Assembly (NCBI RefSeq): GCF_030272615.1
Contig: NC_081413.1
Span: 142,201,872-142,265,871, forward strand
Direction: 5' to 3'
DNA length: 64,000 nt
Source: Cryptomeria japonica
Taxonomy: Eukaryota > Streptophyta > Pinopsida > Cupressales > Cupressaceae
Below the pieces are notes generated by a model. It did no database searches. It was not told where the DNA came from and saw nothing but the letters and a program-made list of their open reading frames with translations. The translations under genes were made by a program, and so were the position numbers. Shown piece by piece: positions 11,653 to 22,709 of this stretch (the first letter of the stretch is position 1; each line of letters opens with the position of its first letter).

Positions 11653-11890
11653 AGATATATACATATATATCTATCTATATATAGTTATATATATATATAT
11701 ATATATATATGTACATATGTGTATGTGTATATATACATATATATATATATATGTGTGTGTGTATATATACATATATATGTGTTTGTGTATATATATGTGT
11801 GTATATATATGTATGTATGTATATGTATGTATATATATACATATATGTATATATATGTATGTCTATATGTATCTGTATACACATAAAAAT
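11583..11890. repeat. TA / TATG microsatellite
   Basis: About 300 bp of interrupted (TATG)n, (TA)n and (TG)n. ORFs here on both strands are Tyr/Ile repeats without meaning as genes. Confidence 0.95.
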
Positions 11891-11892
11891 TG

Positions 11893-12690
11893 ATATGAGC
11901 AATTAAATAAATATTTTATATTTATTTAATATTTATTCTTCTATTAAATAGTTAATTTGAAAATATTAATTTATTTAATTCATTTCGTGTCTTTCTATTA
12001 ATTAATTTAATTGAAATATTTTATTAATTCATCTATCCTATTCCTCTAATTAATTAAATATCCAATATTTAATTATTCTTTTGATCAATTAATTGAATAT
12101 CTAAATATTTAATTATTTCCTTCAAACATTTGATTATCTAATATCTAATGATTATTTTTCTATCCTATAGTCTCAAATATTAATTCATCTTATCCTCTCA
12201 AGGTCTATAAAATCATCTTATCCTCTCAAAGTCTATAAAATCTATAAAATCAAGAGTTTGAGTTGTGAGAGTTAGTCTTCAAGTTAGTCTTCAAGTGAGT
12301 TTTCAAAGATAATCATTTGTGAAAACTTATGCATCTGTGAGTTTTAATCTTGAAGCAAATAGCATAATCAAATAGCATAATCATTTAGCATAGTCATTTA
12401 GCATTGCATATCATAGTATCAGTTAACTATCAGTTATCAGTCCATTCTTCATATGTCATCTTGGAAGCTATCGGTGCTTATCAAAGAGCACACCATCTGC
12501 AACCAGGAACAGTGGAGTTAGGACACAATGAGACTTAAATCATGAAGGTAATAATAGTGTTTCTATTTTATATGTATTTCATGTAGTTCCATTGATTGAG
12601 TTTGGGTTTCCTGTAGCATTTCCTTTGTATTATGTGAAACTAACATGTTGTAGGTAGTATTTTGATGATGAAATTCAAGTCGACACACTA
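11893..12690 (+). repeat. AT-rich LTR-like remnant
   Basis: Has interspersed AATTAAATA words like those in the LTR of element E, then a 28-bp near repeat (CTCTCAAAG, TCTATAAAATC) near 12190-12255 and repeats of AGCATAATCA near 12360-12400. The layout (AT-rich start, TATAAA-like core, then leader-like sequence) resembles a gypsy LTR, but no matching copy or TSD was found. No gene seen. Confidence 0.35.
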
Positions 12691-12691
12691 T

Positions 12692-12780
12692 CCATCAATG
12701 ACAACATATACAACCAAACCAAAACATGAAGCCAAAACAAAATACCATGTTGCCATCAATGACAACATAGTGAAACAACT
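12692..12780 (-). repeat. inverted fragment of copia D LTR start
   Basis: Its reverse complement matches 19480-19560 of the D 3' LTR closely (CACTATGTTGTCATTGATGG, then TTCATGTTTTGGTTT). It lies directly before the D gag remnant in the wrong orientation for a 5' LTR, so the left end of D was rearranged or truncated. Confidence 0.75.
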
Positions 12781-12789
12781 TAGCTTGAG

Positions 12790-14025
12790 GAAGATCTAGA
12801 ATCCGGAATCCATGGACATGGGTTTGGAGAAACAACTTGATATGGCATTTGAAGATTATGACATTGAATGGTTGAAGAACTTAAAGCTACAAGATGAATT
12901 GAATTCTGCTAAGGAATTCATTCTTATCCTACAAGAGAGGCTATCATCTATTCAAGTTAGGAGGAAGGAACTTTTGCAAAGTCTGGATGATGAAGTGAAA
13001 GATGCACTTAAGGAACAATGTCACAAATTGAGTTAGGAAAATATGGTTATGAGAAATGAAATGGAAGCTATAACTATGAAAATGTCTAAGGAGATTGAGG
13101 ACCGAAAGAAAAAGGAATAAAATCTTTTTGTATCTTTGAAAAACAAATTTGAAGAATGTGATAGATTGGTTCATGAGAATGATATGTTGAGAACTGATTT
13201 AGTACAATCCCAGAGAAATGAACAAGAGCTTGAGAGACAAATAATAATTATGTGAGAAGATCTAACTACTACAAGTGAGTATAAAGAAAAAATCAAGATT
13301 AGATCAACATAGCTAGATGAGTTGTTGAAGAGACAAAGGCAAATTGGAGATTCTAGTGGACTTGGATTTGAGAAAGGATAGAGTTCTAGTACTGCTAATG
13401 AAGATAAAAACCATAAAGCATAAGTAAGGTAATTTAATGCTTGTAAATTTAATGGTAGATGTTTTGTTTGCAATAGATTTGGTCACATGGCTAGACAATG
13501 TAGAAACAGAGCAAATCGGAAACCTGATTCTGCTCCCGGTAAATGTTCTAAATGTAATAAGTATGGTCATAAGAAAAAAGATTGCAAAATGAATGTTAAA
13601 TGCTATGCATGTGGAAATTTTATCGATTTTAGCAAAGAAATTCAAAGGAACAATGTTACATGTTTTGCATGTAACATAGTGCAGGTCAAGCAATTTAGTA
13701 ATTAGTGCAGGTCAAGCAATTTAGTAATTAGTGCAGGTCAAGCAATTTCATCGATTTTAGCAAAGAAATTCAAAGGAACAATGTTACATGTTATGCATGT
13801 AATGAGGTTGGACATATTACTAAATTCTGTAGAAGTAGAAATCCACTGGTTGGTAATGGAGGATCAAATGAGAAAGGGAAAGAGAAGGTTAGTGAAATTT
13901 GGAAAGATCATACTCGGAGATGGGTTAGGAAGACTAAAGAACAATCATCAGTTGAAAAAGCACCGGTTACTTATCCGGCAGAGGAGGTTGCTCCTCCACC
14001 GACAGGTAGCTCATCCGATAACTGA
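12790..14025 (+). pseudogene. copia D gag, C-terminal part with CCHC knuckles
   Basis: Coding from about 12812: an acidic/basic coiled-coil-like region (RRKELLQSLDDE and following), then CX2CX4HX4C zinc knuckles CFVCNRFGHMARQC (near 13457) and CSKCNKYGHKKKDC (near 13547), a broken third, and CYACNEVGHITKFC (near 13789) in another frame. Nucleocapsid knuckles bind genomic RNA during particle assembly. Several in-frame stops lie between 13034 and 13425. A duplication at 13622-13803 shifts frame. The tail ends TGA 14023. The gag N-terminus is absent. Confidence 0.85.
13622..13803 (+). repeat. duplication inside gag knuckle region
   Basis: A block starting ATCGATTTTAGCAAAG at 13623 recurs about 129 bp later at 13751. 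Between them a 26-bp unit (GTGCAGGTCAAGCAATTTAG and six more bases) is present two and a half to three times (13679-13750). The duplication separates the third and fourth knuckles and breaks the frame. Confidence 0.85.
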
Positions 14026-14168
14026 GGCAGATTGGTGCAGGGGCACAAGCCTAAGATTTAATCTTTTCCTCTTTCATTATTTCATGTTTTTGTTTCAAGG
14101 TGTTGTAAAGGATCTTAGAATCCTATGTTCATGTTTTTTTTTTAAAATAAAGTCCTAATAGTCCATTT

Positions 14169-16182
14169 TGTAAGACCTAGTGGCCTAGGGTGTATTATAA
14201 ACCCTACGGTCAACTATGGTCAAAGGGACTTGGGATGGGTAGATTTAGTGAGTTATGTGTATTTTGTTCTATTTAGGTCCAATATAATATTTTTAGGCTC
14301 CTAGGTCTATGTTTGAAGTTAATCTGTTGCCAAATTGCAAAATTGTCAAAAATTGCCAAAATATTGCCAACTTGGTGAACAACTTTTTGAAAAGTTGTTA
14401 AAAATCAGTTCCCAATGTTCACAACCACTTTGTTCCAATTGGAACATGTTGATATGGATATATAATGCCTCAAAAACTCTTTCGGAGTTGTTGTTGGTGG
14501 ATATTTGTAATTTGACATTTTGAAGCAATAAAAAAATACTGCATTTTCCAGAAAATTTGTTGTTCTTTTGGTTGGTAAGGAATTTCACGACCTCCAAACT
14601 GAAAAATTATTTCATGGGAAGTTAGAGGGGTGAAATACCTTTCTTTTGAGTTCAACCAAAGCTTCTGAGGTGGAGTTTTGAGTGAGTTATTGTGTAACAG
14701 TCCAAAATAGTCTGTGAAAAGGGCATAAACCAAGGGTTTCACCTTTTCTTTCCCTTTTCTTCCAATCTAATCATGGCAAAAGTCTAAAAATTGGTTGGAT
14801 GGAAGATATAGGAGTTTAATATGATACTAAAGAGGTTTCATACTAGGAGAATGTGGTTGGAGATTATTTTCTTCAAGTTTGAAGCTAGGCATCCCCATGT
14901 GACTGGCATACGGTGGTGAAGAAGACTTTGACATTTCCCCATTATTTTTGATCAGATGCAAACCAAGAATTGTAACTTTGGATTTTGTGTTTTTTGGAGT
15001 TCCCCAAGGTTTTCCAATTACTTCCCTTGAGAAATTTCCAATTGGAAGGGTAGTTCCTTTGTTAAAGTGCTCATTTAGCCCCATTTAGCCTAGTTGAGGG
15101 TTTACTAGAAATGGTATTTGTAGAAGGTTCCAGATCAAAACCTTTTGGAAAAAGTGTTGTCCTAGGTTTTTAATGGTGAATATAAAATAAAATTTCTTGG
15201 TCCTTTGTATTTTTTGGGAGAGAAACCAAAAAGTCACTTTTGAGGGCTAGTTGGCTAGAATAGCCATTTTGCACTTTGACCCCTTTGAGACTTGATCAAC
15301 CCAATATGAGGGTTTTTTACCATCATTGGAGGTTTTTGGATCCTAATAAACTTTATTTGAGTCTTTGTGGACTTGTAGAACCATTTTGGAGGGGTGTGAG
15401 CCATTTGAGCAACTTTTGAGCACTTTGCCTATGGGGTTGACAAACCAAAGTTGATAACTTTGTAAAATGTCTCAGTGGGGAATTATGGGGATGAAAAAAA
15501 TTGAAATGAGACATTGATTTGTTTCTTGTTAAGGTGTGAGGTCTGGTTGGGAAAATCTCCTTTGAAAGGGATTGGGTTGCCAGTTGAGAAAGTGAGCAAC
15601 TTAGAGCATTTTCAAGTTGTTGGAACCATACCTCTACATCACAGATGCCTTAGGGGTAGGAAAAATTCATGAAGATGCTGCATATGCCCTAGAAAGAGGT
15701 TCTATAAGATGTTCCATACATTGGGGATGCTTATCCAGCATGGATATGTTCTATTTGAGATCTGACATCTTTCACCAACAATCATTAATGTCAATGGAAG
15801 ATTAGGGTTTTTCTCAGAGGTTAAAAGGTTGAATTCACTTCATTATTGATCACCTTGCATTTAGAGCAATTTCAGAGTGATAAAAGGCATTTCAGAGTAA
15901 TCAAATTTCTTCTTGAGCGATTTCACCAGTGACTAGAAGAATTTGTTAAGGGTTTTCACTGGAAGTGATCAACAGGTATTTATCTTTAAACATGGAAGCA
16001 TGATCATCATCTATTCCTATCTTTGTTGCAAATCTGACTATAGTAGAGGTCAACGACCACCCCAGGTGAATTTCCAAGCGATATCTGTATGTGGCTACCC
16101 TCGAATATTCAGTTGGAGAATTTTCTCGTGTTCTGGTGGGAGTTGTCTATGTTGAAGATGTTAGGGCATACATACATTGTCA
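14169..16182. mobile_element. probable solo LTR (2014 bp), TSD CATTT
   Basis: Starts TGTAAGACC and ends ATTGTCA, with CATTT on both sides (14164-14168 and 16183-16187). It has no coding motif on either strand; short ORFs inside are not recognisable. It separates the D gag tail from the second D ORF. The ends share only TG/CA, so the call rests on the 5-bp duplication and position. Confidence 0.55.
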
Positions 16183-16216
16183 CATTTAGGACTTGGGAAC
16201 ATCAGAAATAAAGGGC

Positions 16217-19045
16217 ATGTACATGAGTGAGTTGATGAGAGAATCTAGAAATATCAAACTGACATATAAGCACATTGAAGACTTAGGGTTCACCGGCATT
16301 CTGGACATCCCAAAATATGAAGATAAGATAATTAGGTATGTTTTGAGTAGAGTATAAGGGGAGTTTATCTAGTTGGATAGACCTTACAAGATCACCAAGG
16401 AAGCCATTAGGGAAATCAGTGGTTTTCCACAGGTTGGGCAACATCCAAATAAGAAGGTTTCAAATGATTATGTGAATAAAATCACCGGTGTGACATCAGA
16501 CAAGAGATCTATGGGATTAAGCACTATTACTGACATGAATATTATATTCAGTAGCATGATCATCGGATATAAGGTAAATCAGTCAAACCGATTGAACTTT
16601 GTTTCCAGTTCTTGCATTTTTGCAGCATACAATATGATGAGAGAAAATGAGAAATTGAATCTATGCGGTTGGATGTTAGCTGAACTGTTAATAAACATAG
16701 GAAAGATTAAGGGAGAAAAGAAAGGAACCTTCTGATATGGAAACTTAATTGTTTTCTTAATGTTATTTTTCATGAATGACACTCCTGATTTTGGGAAGAG
16801 GCAATGGGCATCTAATATCCCAGTAGGGAGACAATTGAAACAGTCAATTGCTACTTGAGGCAGTCAAAGAGATGATAAAGTATGGGGATATTTTAAGGGG
16901 TTCCAGAAATCTATGAAGTCTAGGGAAAGAGTTCCTAAGCATATTATTGAAAAATATTCAACTGACATATGCTTCATGGTGAAGAAGGATGAAACACTTA
17001 TGGAAGCAGTTAAGCCCCTGAATATTTGGATTGAGGAAATGGGTTATGAAGTGGATGCACAGATCCTTGAGGCTTATGAAAAAATGTTGATTGATGCACC
17101 TATTGATGAGGCAGAGAAGCCCTATGGTACTGCAAAACAAAAATCACAAGAGGTTGAAACAAAGCTCAACCGAAAGAAGAGAGAGAAGCAAGAAGGAAAT
17201 GCTAGAAAATTTGTTGAGAAGGTCTCATAGGACATTAAATAATTAATTGATGTTGTCCCGGAGAAAGACAAGAAGAGGAAGAATCCAGAAGTACACATTG
17301 AGCCTGTTACAATAGAGTTTGAATTTGAGGATGACACACCCTTGGAATTCAAGAGGGTTCTAAGGAGGAAAACAAAGGAAACAAAGTTAGAGCCTAAAAC
17401 TCAATCGGTTAGGATGGTTACATTCAAAATACCAGCATGGAAGCAAGCACCAAAAGTAACCACTTTAGCTCCATCTAGTACTGCAAGAAGGAAGAAGAAG
17501 AATGACATCGATCTGGCAATTCAATCTGGTAATGTGACTATCATTCCACCAAAAACTTGTGTAGAGCTAGTAGATGAAATCATTAAGGATGTAATGTTAA
17601 AGAATGTATAGTTTTATTATGAACACTTAGAGGATGATGAACAAATTGAGGTAGAGGAAGAAATATTATTATATTTGGATATTTATAAGAAAGCCTTAAT
17701 AGAAATTGAAAACCAAATACCGGCAGAATTATATAATATATTAGATGCTAGAAGACTATCAGCAATGCAAGAAGACAAGAATATTAAAATTCAAGAGTTG
17801 TTATTTGTTTGTGTTACTATTTCTCTAGAGGAAATGGAAATGACACTTGACATGGAAAATATAAAAGTCTTTAATAACAAATAGAGAATAACTAGTCTGA
17901 TGCTAGGAAGGGTAAATGAGATAATAAAGGAGACTCAAAAGGCATGGGTTAAGTTCTTTGGAGAGAAAATAGGTTTCTTTACTTCACCAGAATCAAAGAC
18001 AGACACTGCAGACACCTCGGTTGAAGGAAAATGAAAGGGGATTATGGGCACTTCACCCTAAATTTTGAAAAACATTAAGATAGTGGAAATCAAGCCCCTA
18101 GTAGATACAAATGTATAGAGAGATGTTGAGATACTAGCTAATACAGAGAGTGAAAAGGTTGATGATGTACATGATACTAATATTGAGGATAGCAGTCCCT
18201 TGGATACAAATGTACAGGTTGAGGCTCCTATAGAGGAACCACCAGTTACAGAGACTGCACCAAGTGGCGAATCCACCAGTGCAAGTGAGGAAGCTATAAA
18301 GGAAAAATCATTAGAGGAGAAGAAAGGGGAAACTAGAAGAGAACCGGTAGTTGGTCCATCATTGTTGTCAATTGACACTTCATAGGTTGTAAAGAAAAAC
18401 ATAACTGAGATGATTCCTACTAAACTCATGATAATGGCAGCACAAAAATTAATGAAGGAGGGATCTACAGATAAAGGGATTATTGATCAGTCAATCACTG
18501 TTTTACACAGACTAGTCCTAGAGTGAAAGATTGACAATGAAGCGAGCCCATCCAGTAAGCTTAAGACAATTACTGAGCACATTTCAAAGGATTTTCAGTC
18601 CTTACAACAAATTTCAAATTGACAAGCACTTGAGAGGTTCACTCAGGCTAAAAGAGTTGCATTTGATCAAGTGATTGAATCTGAGAAGAAGAAGATTGAT
18701 GAAAAGTTGAAACTGATAGATAATTCTTTGAAGTAGTGTACAAATATTTATAGGGTATGTTGTAACACAAATATACTTATAGTTAATGTGGATAAGAAGA
18801 TAAAAGAATTTAAGGAGAAAATTGCAAATATAGCTAATTCTTTTTATGGATTGAATTCATTGATTACATCCATTGATGGTCAAATTTTGATATTGGAAGC
18901 CCCAAATTTTGTTCTTGAGAAGGAAAGAGACAAAATAATAAGAAGAGCTAGAAGTGTGAGAGGCTTGGTGAGTCCCCGGTTGGATTCACTTAGCACATAC
19001 AAAAGAAAGAATGTATGGATATGGTTGGAAAGCCCATACCAGTAG
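16217..19045 (+). pseudogene. long ORF of copia D, Transposase_32-like domain, decayed
   Basis: From ATG 16217 a single frame can be followed for about 2.8 kb with 16 stops (8 TAG, 3 TAA, 5 TGA, including the one at 19043) and no frameshift. The first 200 codons hold a globular domain (EDLGFTGILDIP, LDRPYKITKEAI, then GWMLAELLINIGKIKGEKKG and a hydrophobic strand to 16775). The rest is Lys/Glu-rich and probably coiled. The pattern fits the plant family called putative plant transposon protein (Transposase_32), often found in retroelements; this is from memory. A distant relative lies at 22710-26441. All stops fit C-to-T at Gln or Arg codons. It occupies the place of pol in this element. Confidence 0.65.
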
Positions 19046-19461
19046 AGGTAAGTGAGAAATAGTCATTTCCACATATATTAAATGGACTTGTATCTATTTA
19101 TGGCACTTTCAAAACTGGCTGGGATACTTATCTTGATCTATTGGAGAAGGCTTATCCGGAAATTTTGAAATTTTTTAAGCTCCGGTAAGATATTTTTGGG
19201 ATATTCATTGTATAGTTTTTTTCAGATCTTTGACATTATTTTTAGAATTTTTAATCGCATTGATGTCAAAGGGGGAGTGATATAGATGTGAAAAATAATA
19301 AAAGGATTTGTATACATTAGGGCGAGATATGGAGATATGGGAGTATGGAGTATTTTGCATTAATGAATATTCAACTCAGGGGAGCAGAAAGGATGGAACC
19401 GACAGATGAAACCTTGACCATTTTTCACATGAGTGTTGCCATCAATGCCAAAGGGGGAGAT
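19046..19461 (+). promoter_or_regulatory. non-coding region with purine tracts before D 3' LTR
   Basis: Purine tracts AAAGGGGGAG occur near 19268 and 19450, with a weaker one (CAGGGGAGCAGAAAGG) near 19377. The last abuts the LTR start and should be the working PPT. The preceding words GATGTCAAAGGGGGAG and ATGCCAAAGGGGGAG mirror those of element A. Confidence 0.72.
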
Positions 19462-20389
19462 TGTTGGAAATTGACACTCAATTGGTTGGTTTCACTATGT
19501 TGTCATTGATGGCAACATGGTATTTTGTTTCGGCTTCATGTTTTGGTTTAGTTGTGTACTGGCAAGAACTTCACAGACACTACACCGACACCGATAGGAC
19601 ATAATGATTTCTTTGGTTATTGACAATGCAGACCGACATGGTTTAGAATATGGTTATTAGTATTGGAGGCCGACATCCCTTGGATCCAGCATTGGCAATT
19701 TTTTTTGATATTCATGCATTTATTTTATCTAACCGACATGTAATTTGATATTGTAATTATCTTTGTAAGCCGACATAACTTGGCTTGATAAGTTGTATAG
19801 GATATATAGGTCAGTTGGATTAGATCATTTTGATATAGATATGGTGATGGATATGTGAATGTGATATAATACAAAATATATCAAAGAAATTATGTATGTG
19901 AGGATATTTATGTAAGGGTTATTCCAGTAAAGGGTTTAGAGTTTCAGATTGGAAAAGATAGAGCTTAAATCGGAATTGTATTCTACCATAGAAGATGCTA
20001 TCTTAATAGTTAAAAAATTCTCTGGATTGTAGTCTAGATTTATATGTAGTCAGTGAGGCCCCACTTGTGATTGAGCAGTGTGCTCTAGGCTGTAAGTCTT
20101 CCTGCAAGTGCAGACCCCTTATATTCTGTAATATCTCTTCATATGGCAAGTGGATTGATATTGTGGGTCATAGATCCCACCGTAGTTTTTCCTCTTTGAG
20201 GTTTTCCACGTATAATTATGTGTGTTATGATTCTCCTTTATGTGATTGGCTTATTGGCTGCTTTACTTCTTTCAATTCTATATGTACTGATATAGCAGTT
20301 GGTGTATGCATGTTTTAATAAGGCTAAAACTAATTCATCTAGTATAACACTGATTCACACCCCCCTCTCAATATTATTGGATTCCAACA
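19462..20389 (+). repeat. 3' LTR of copia D (928 bp)
   Basis: Starts TGTTGGAA right after the purine tract and ends TTCCAACA, a perfect 8-bp terminal inverted repeat. It contains the standard late block GTTTTTCC, TTTTCCACGTATAAT (20175-20220) and GATTCACACCCCCCTCTCA (20352-20370). The sequence beyond is microsatellite, so a TSD cannot be judged. Confidence 0.9.
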
Positions 20390-20596
20390 ATATATATATA
20401 TATACATATATATACATATATATATATATATGTATATATATGTATATATATATACATACATATATATATACATACATCCCCCGCTCTCAGTTTTATTGGA
20501 TTCCAACAATACACACACACACACATATACATATATATGTATATGTGTGTGTGTATACATACATACATATATGTATGCATATATATACATACATAT
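20390..20596. repeat. TA/CA microsatellite with a second copy of the LTR terminus
   Basis: (TA)n and (TACA)n, then at 20478-20509 a near copy of the D LTR end (CCCCCGCTCTCAG, then TTATTGGATTCCAACA), then (AC)n and more TA/TG repeats up to the CACTA end. The LTR terminus was duplicated along with the expanding repeat. Confidence 0.88.
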
Positions 20597-20624
20597 CACT
20601 AGTACATTTGGAGCTGATTTCTGA
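20597..20624 (+). repeat. CACTA left terminal inverted repeat
   Basis: 28 bp beginning CACTAGTACATTTGGAGCTG and ending GATTTCTGA. It pairs with 61375-61402 with 4 mismatches (positions 6 and 17-19). TNPA-type proteins bind just inside such ends. Confidence 0.85.
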
Positions 20625-20815
20625 TGGCTGTTTGTCGGATTTTTGACGAATTTTCATCGGAGTGTCGACAAAATCCACCGTCGAAAACTCGGCGTCGGAT
20701 TGGTCGACAATGCCATGCCTATCGGAAATTTGATAATCCAATGGACTCTGTCGGCTGTCAAAGAAGTCATCGGTCGAAAGCTTGGTATTCGTCGTAATTC
20801 CGACGATGATCATTT
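20625..20815. repeat. CACTA left subterminal repeats
   Basis: Short motifs GTCGGA, GACGAA, TCGACAA and CATCGG recur about ten times in both orientations in 190 bp. CACTA elements carry such subterminal arrays as binding sites for the second transposon protein. The right arm has related motifs (61200-61370). Confidence 0.7.
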
Positions 20816-21107
20816 TTATAAAAAAAATAAATATAAAAGAGCCATCGAAGGAAGGAAGTTCTTTCAATTTGTTTTAAATCCTAAGGGGTTCAGGGTTTAG
20901 GTTTTAAGTCACTTCAATACCTGAGAAAAGCCCTTTTGGTTTCTAATTTGGCGTTACTATATTCACTTAAACGATGGGTCCATTTATCATAAAAGTGTTC
21001 TCCCCTTGTCATTTACCTAGGCGGTCCCTTTAAATATTTTATTCTTGTTCGCTTTTAATCTGCCTTTTCTAATGTCCGTCAGGCCTCATAAGTATCATGC
21101 GATTTTC

Positions 21108-22395
21108 TATTGATCTGACAGCCCGCGATTATTCACAACCAAAAAGTGCTAGAAACTTAGTTTTCATGAAGTAGCGAAAGGCGAAGGTGGACCCGGCATA
21201 TAGGTTTGGACCAAAGCTAAACACCAATCAAGTTTCATCTAATCGGACGGACAGCGTGGTTTCATGAGATCAAGCTGAACGTGTTTTAACCTTCACAAAG
21301 TGGCGAAAGGGTTTGGCGGGTCCCAGAGATAAGCAGTCTTCTTTGGTTAAAGAATGATCGGGTTGGAAAAAGATCAATGGCTTCTCATTGTTTCGTGGTT
21401 GGGAGATGCACAAGCTATACCTTCAGCGAAATGGCGAAAAGGTGGAGGATCCCACTAAGAGTGGTAGTAAATGTGGTAGCCCTATTTGGTGATGACATGG
21501 TGGTGACAAGGCACTCAGTTGGCGGTATGTAGTGGGTCCGGGCAAGGTTGTCATAAAAAGAGTAAACAAAGAGCAAGTTCTTGAGATCTAACGGCCCGCG
21601 TGAATTCGCAAAGATAAGATGCTAGCAAGTTAGTCATTGCGAAGTAGCGAAAAGGCTGATGGACCCAAGGGATAGGCATGGCATGAAGTTAAAAGTAGAT
21701 CAGGTCTGTTTTGATCCAATGGTTCTTGTGGTTTCATGGCTGCAAGACAAATGAAGAATAATGTTCATGAAGTCGCAAAAGACAGGTGGAAATCACACAG
21801 AGGAGTGACGTGACACGTGGTTTAAAAAAGTGGTTGAGGGCCCGCCAAGGTGTAACCGGTAGTTATGTGGGAATAGCAAAAGGGAACACGTGGTGGATTA
21901 AGGGTGGAACCAAAAGGAGTTTCTAGGGCTAATGGCTGACTGCCATGTGGCATTTATTAACCGGATAACAAGTGGGGTAAGTAATTCCTAGATAAAGGGC
22001 CCACTTAAAAGGCATTCATCTCAAGATTGATCCAACGCTTCTCATTGTTTCGTGACCCGAAGATGCCCGCAGCTTAACGTCAGTGAAATAACGAAAACCG
22101 TTAGCCATCAAGATGAGGCATGGTTAGTTAAAAGGATTGACGGTCCCGGTTGGAGTTAAAGGCTGGGTAATTTGAGTTTGATCTAACGCTTGGCGTGGCC
22201 TCACGAAGGAAAAGTGCACAACTGTTAAACTCCATGAAGTGGCAAAAAGGAGGTAGGGTCCGACACTAAAGCAAAGAGATTAAATGAAGATAAAGGCGAT
22301 GTAAGTTCTTGAGATCCAACGGCTAGCGTTGTTTCGCGAAAGAAAAGAGCACGGGTTTTATGTTTTGCGAAGTAGCGAAAGAGAGAAACAAAGGA
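21108..22395 (+). repeat. degenerate tandem repeat, about 8 units of 110-315 bp
   Basis: Two linked motifs alternate: GATCYAACGGC followed by GTTTCGTGA (starts near 21111, 21238, 21371, 21584, 21712, 22027, 22179, 22312) and GAAGTAGCGAAAGG followed by GGGTCCC-like text some 50 bp later. Units are well diverged. The array fills the stretch upstream of the ORF at 22710, like a promoter or leader repeat. No gene seen in 20816-22700. Confidence 0.72.
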
Positions 22396-22709
22396 AAGAC
22401 TTAGAGGAATTATGACCCGTTGGAGCTAGTTTTGAATTTGATTTGGCAAATTTAATTCTGAAAAGAAAGCTGAAGCATGCAGAGTTAATTTCTAAAAACT
22501 TAAATGCCAACTTGCCCTTTTTAGTCCGCATCAACTTGATTGCTAAGTATTGTTTCATCAAAGTTTGTTGCAGATCGATTTTCTTCAGGCGAATAATTAG
22601 GTCTCTTGTGCTTTTCTTGATAACTCTTGGTTTGTTCTCAAATACTTTTGTGTGAATTACTTCATTAGAGGTCTGTGTTAGCTTCTAGTGGTATAATTGT
22701 TTGACCAGA

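Larger units (their letters stand above)
12692..20389 (+). mobile_element. copia element D, 5'-truncated, gag plus extra ORF, no pol
   Basis: Contents: partial gag with zinc knuckles (12790-14025), about 170 bp non-coding DNA split by a solo LTR (14169-16182), a long second ORF (16217-19045), purine tracts (19266-19461) and a 3' LTR (19462-20389). No protease, integrase, RT or RNase H motif appears anywhere, so D depended on another element to move. The missing 5' end and the inverted LTR piece at 12692 show later rearrangement. Confidence 0.72.

Noticed and set aside
11593-11906. ORFs of 65-97 codons on both strands
   Set aside because: Translations of a TA/TG microsatellite; Tyr/Ile repeats without gene features.
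20299-20646. ORFs in 20299-20646 on both strands
   Set aside because: Cross an LTR end and a microsatellite; no motif.
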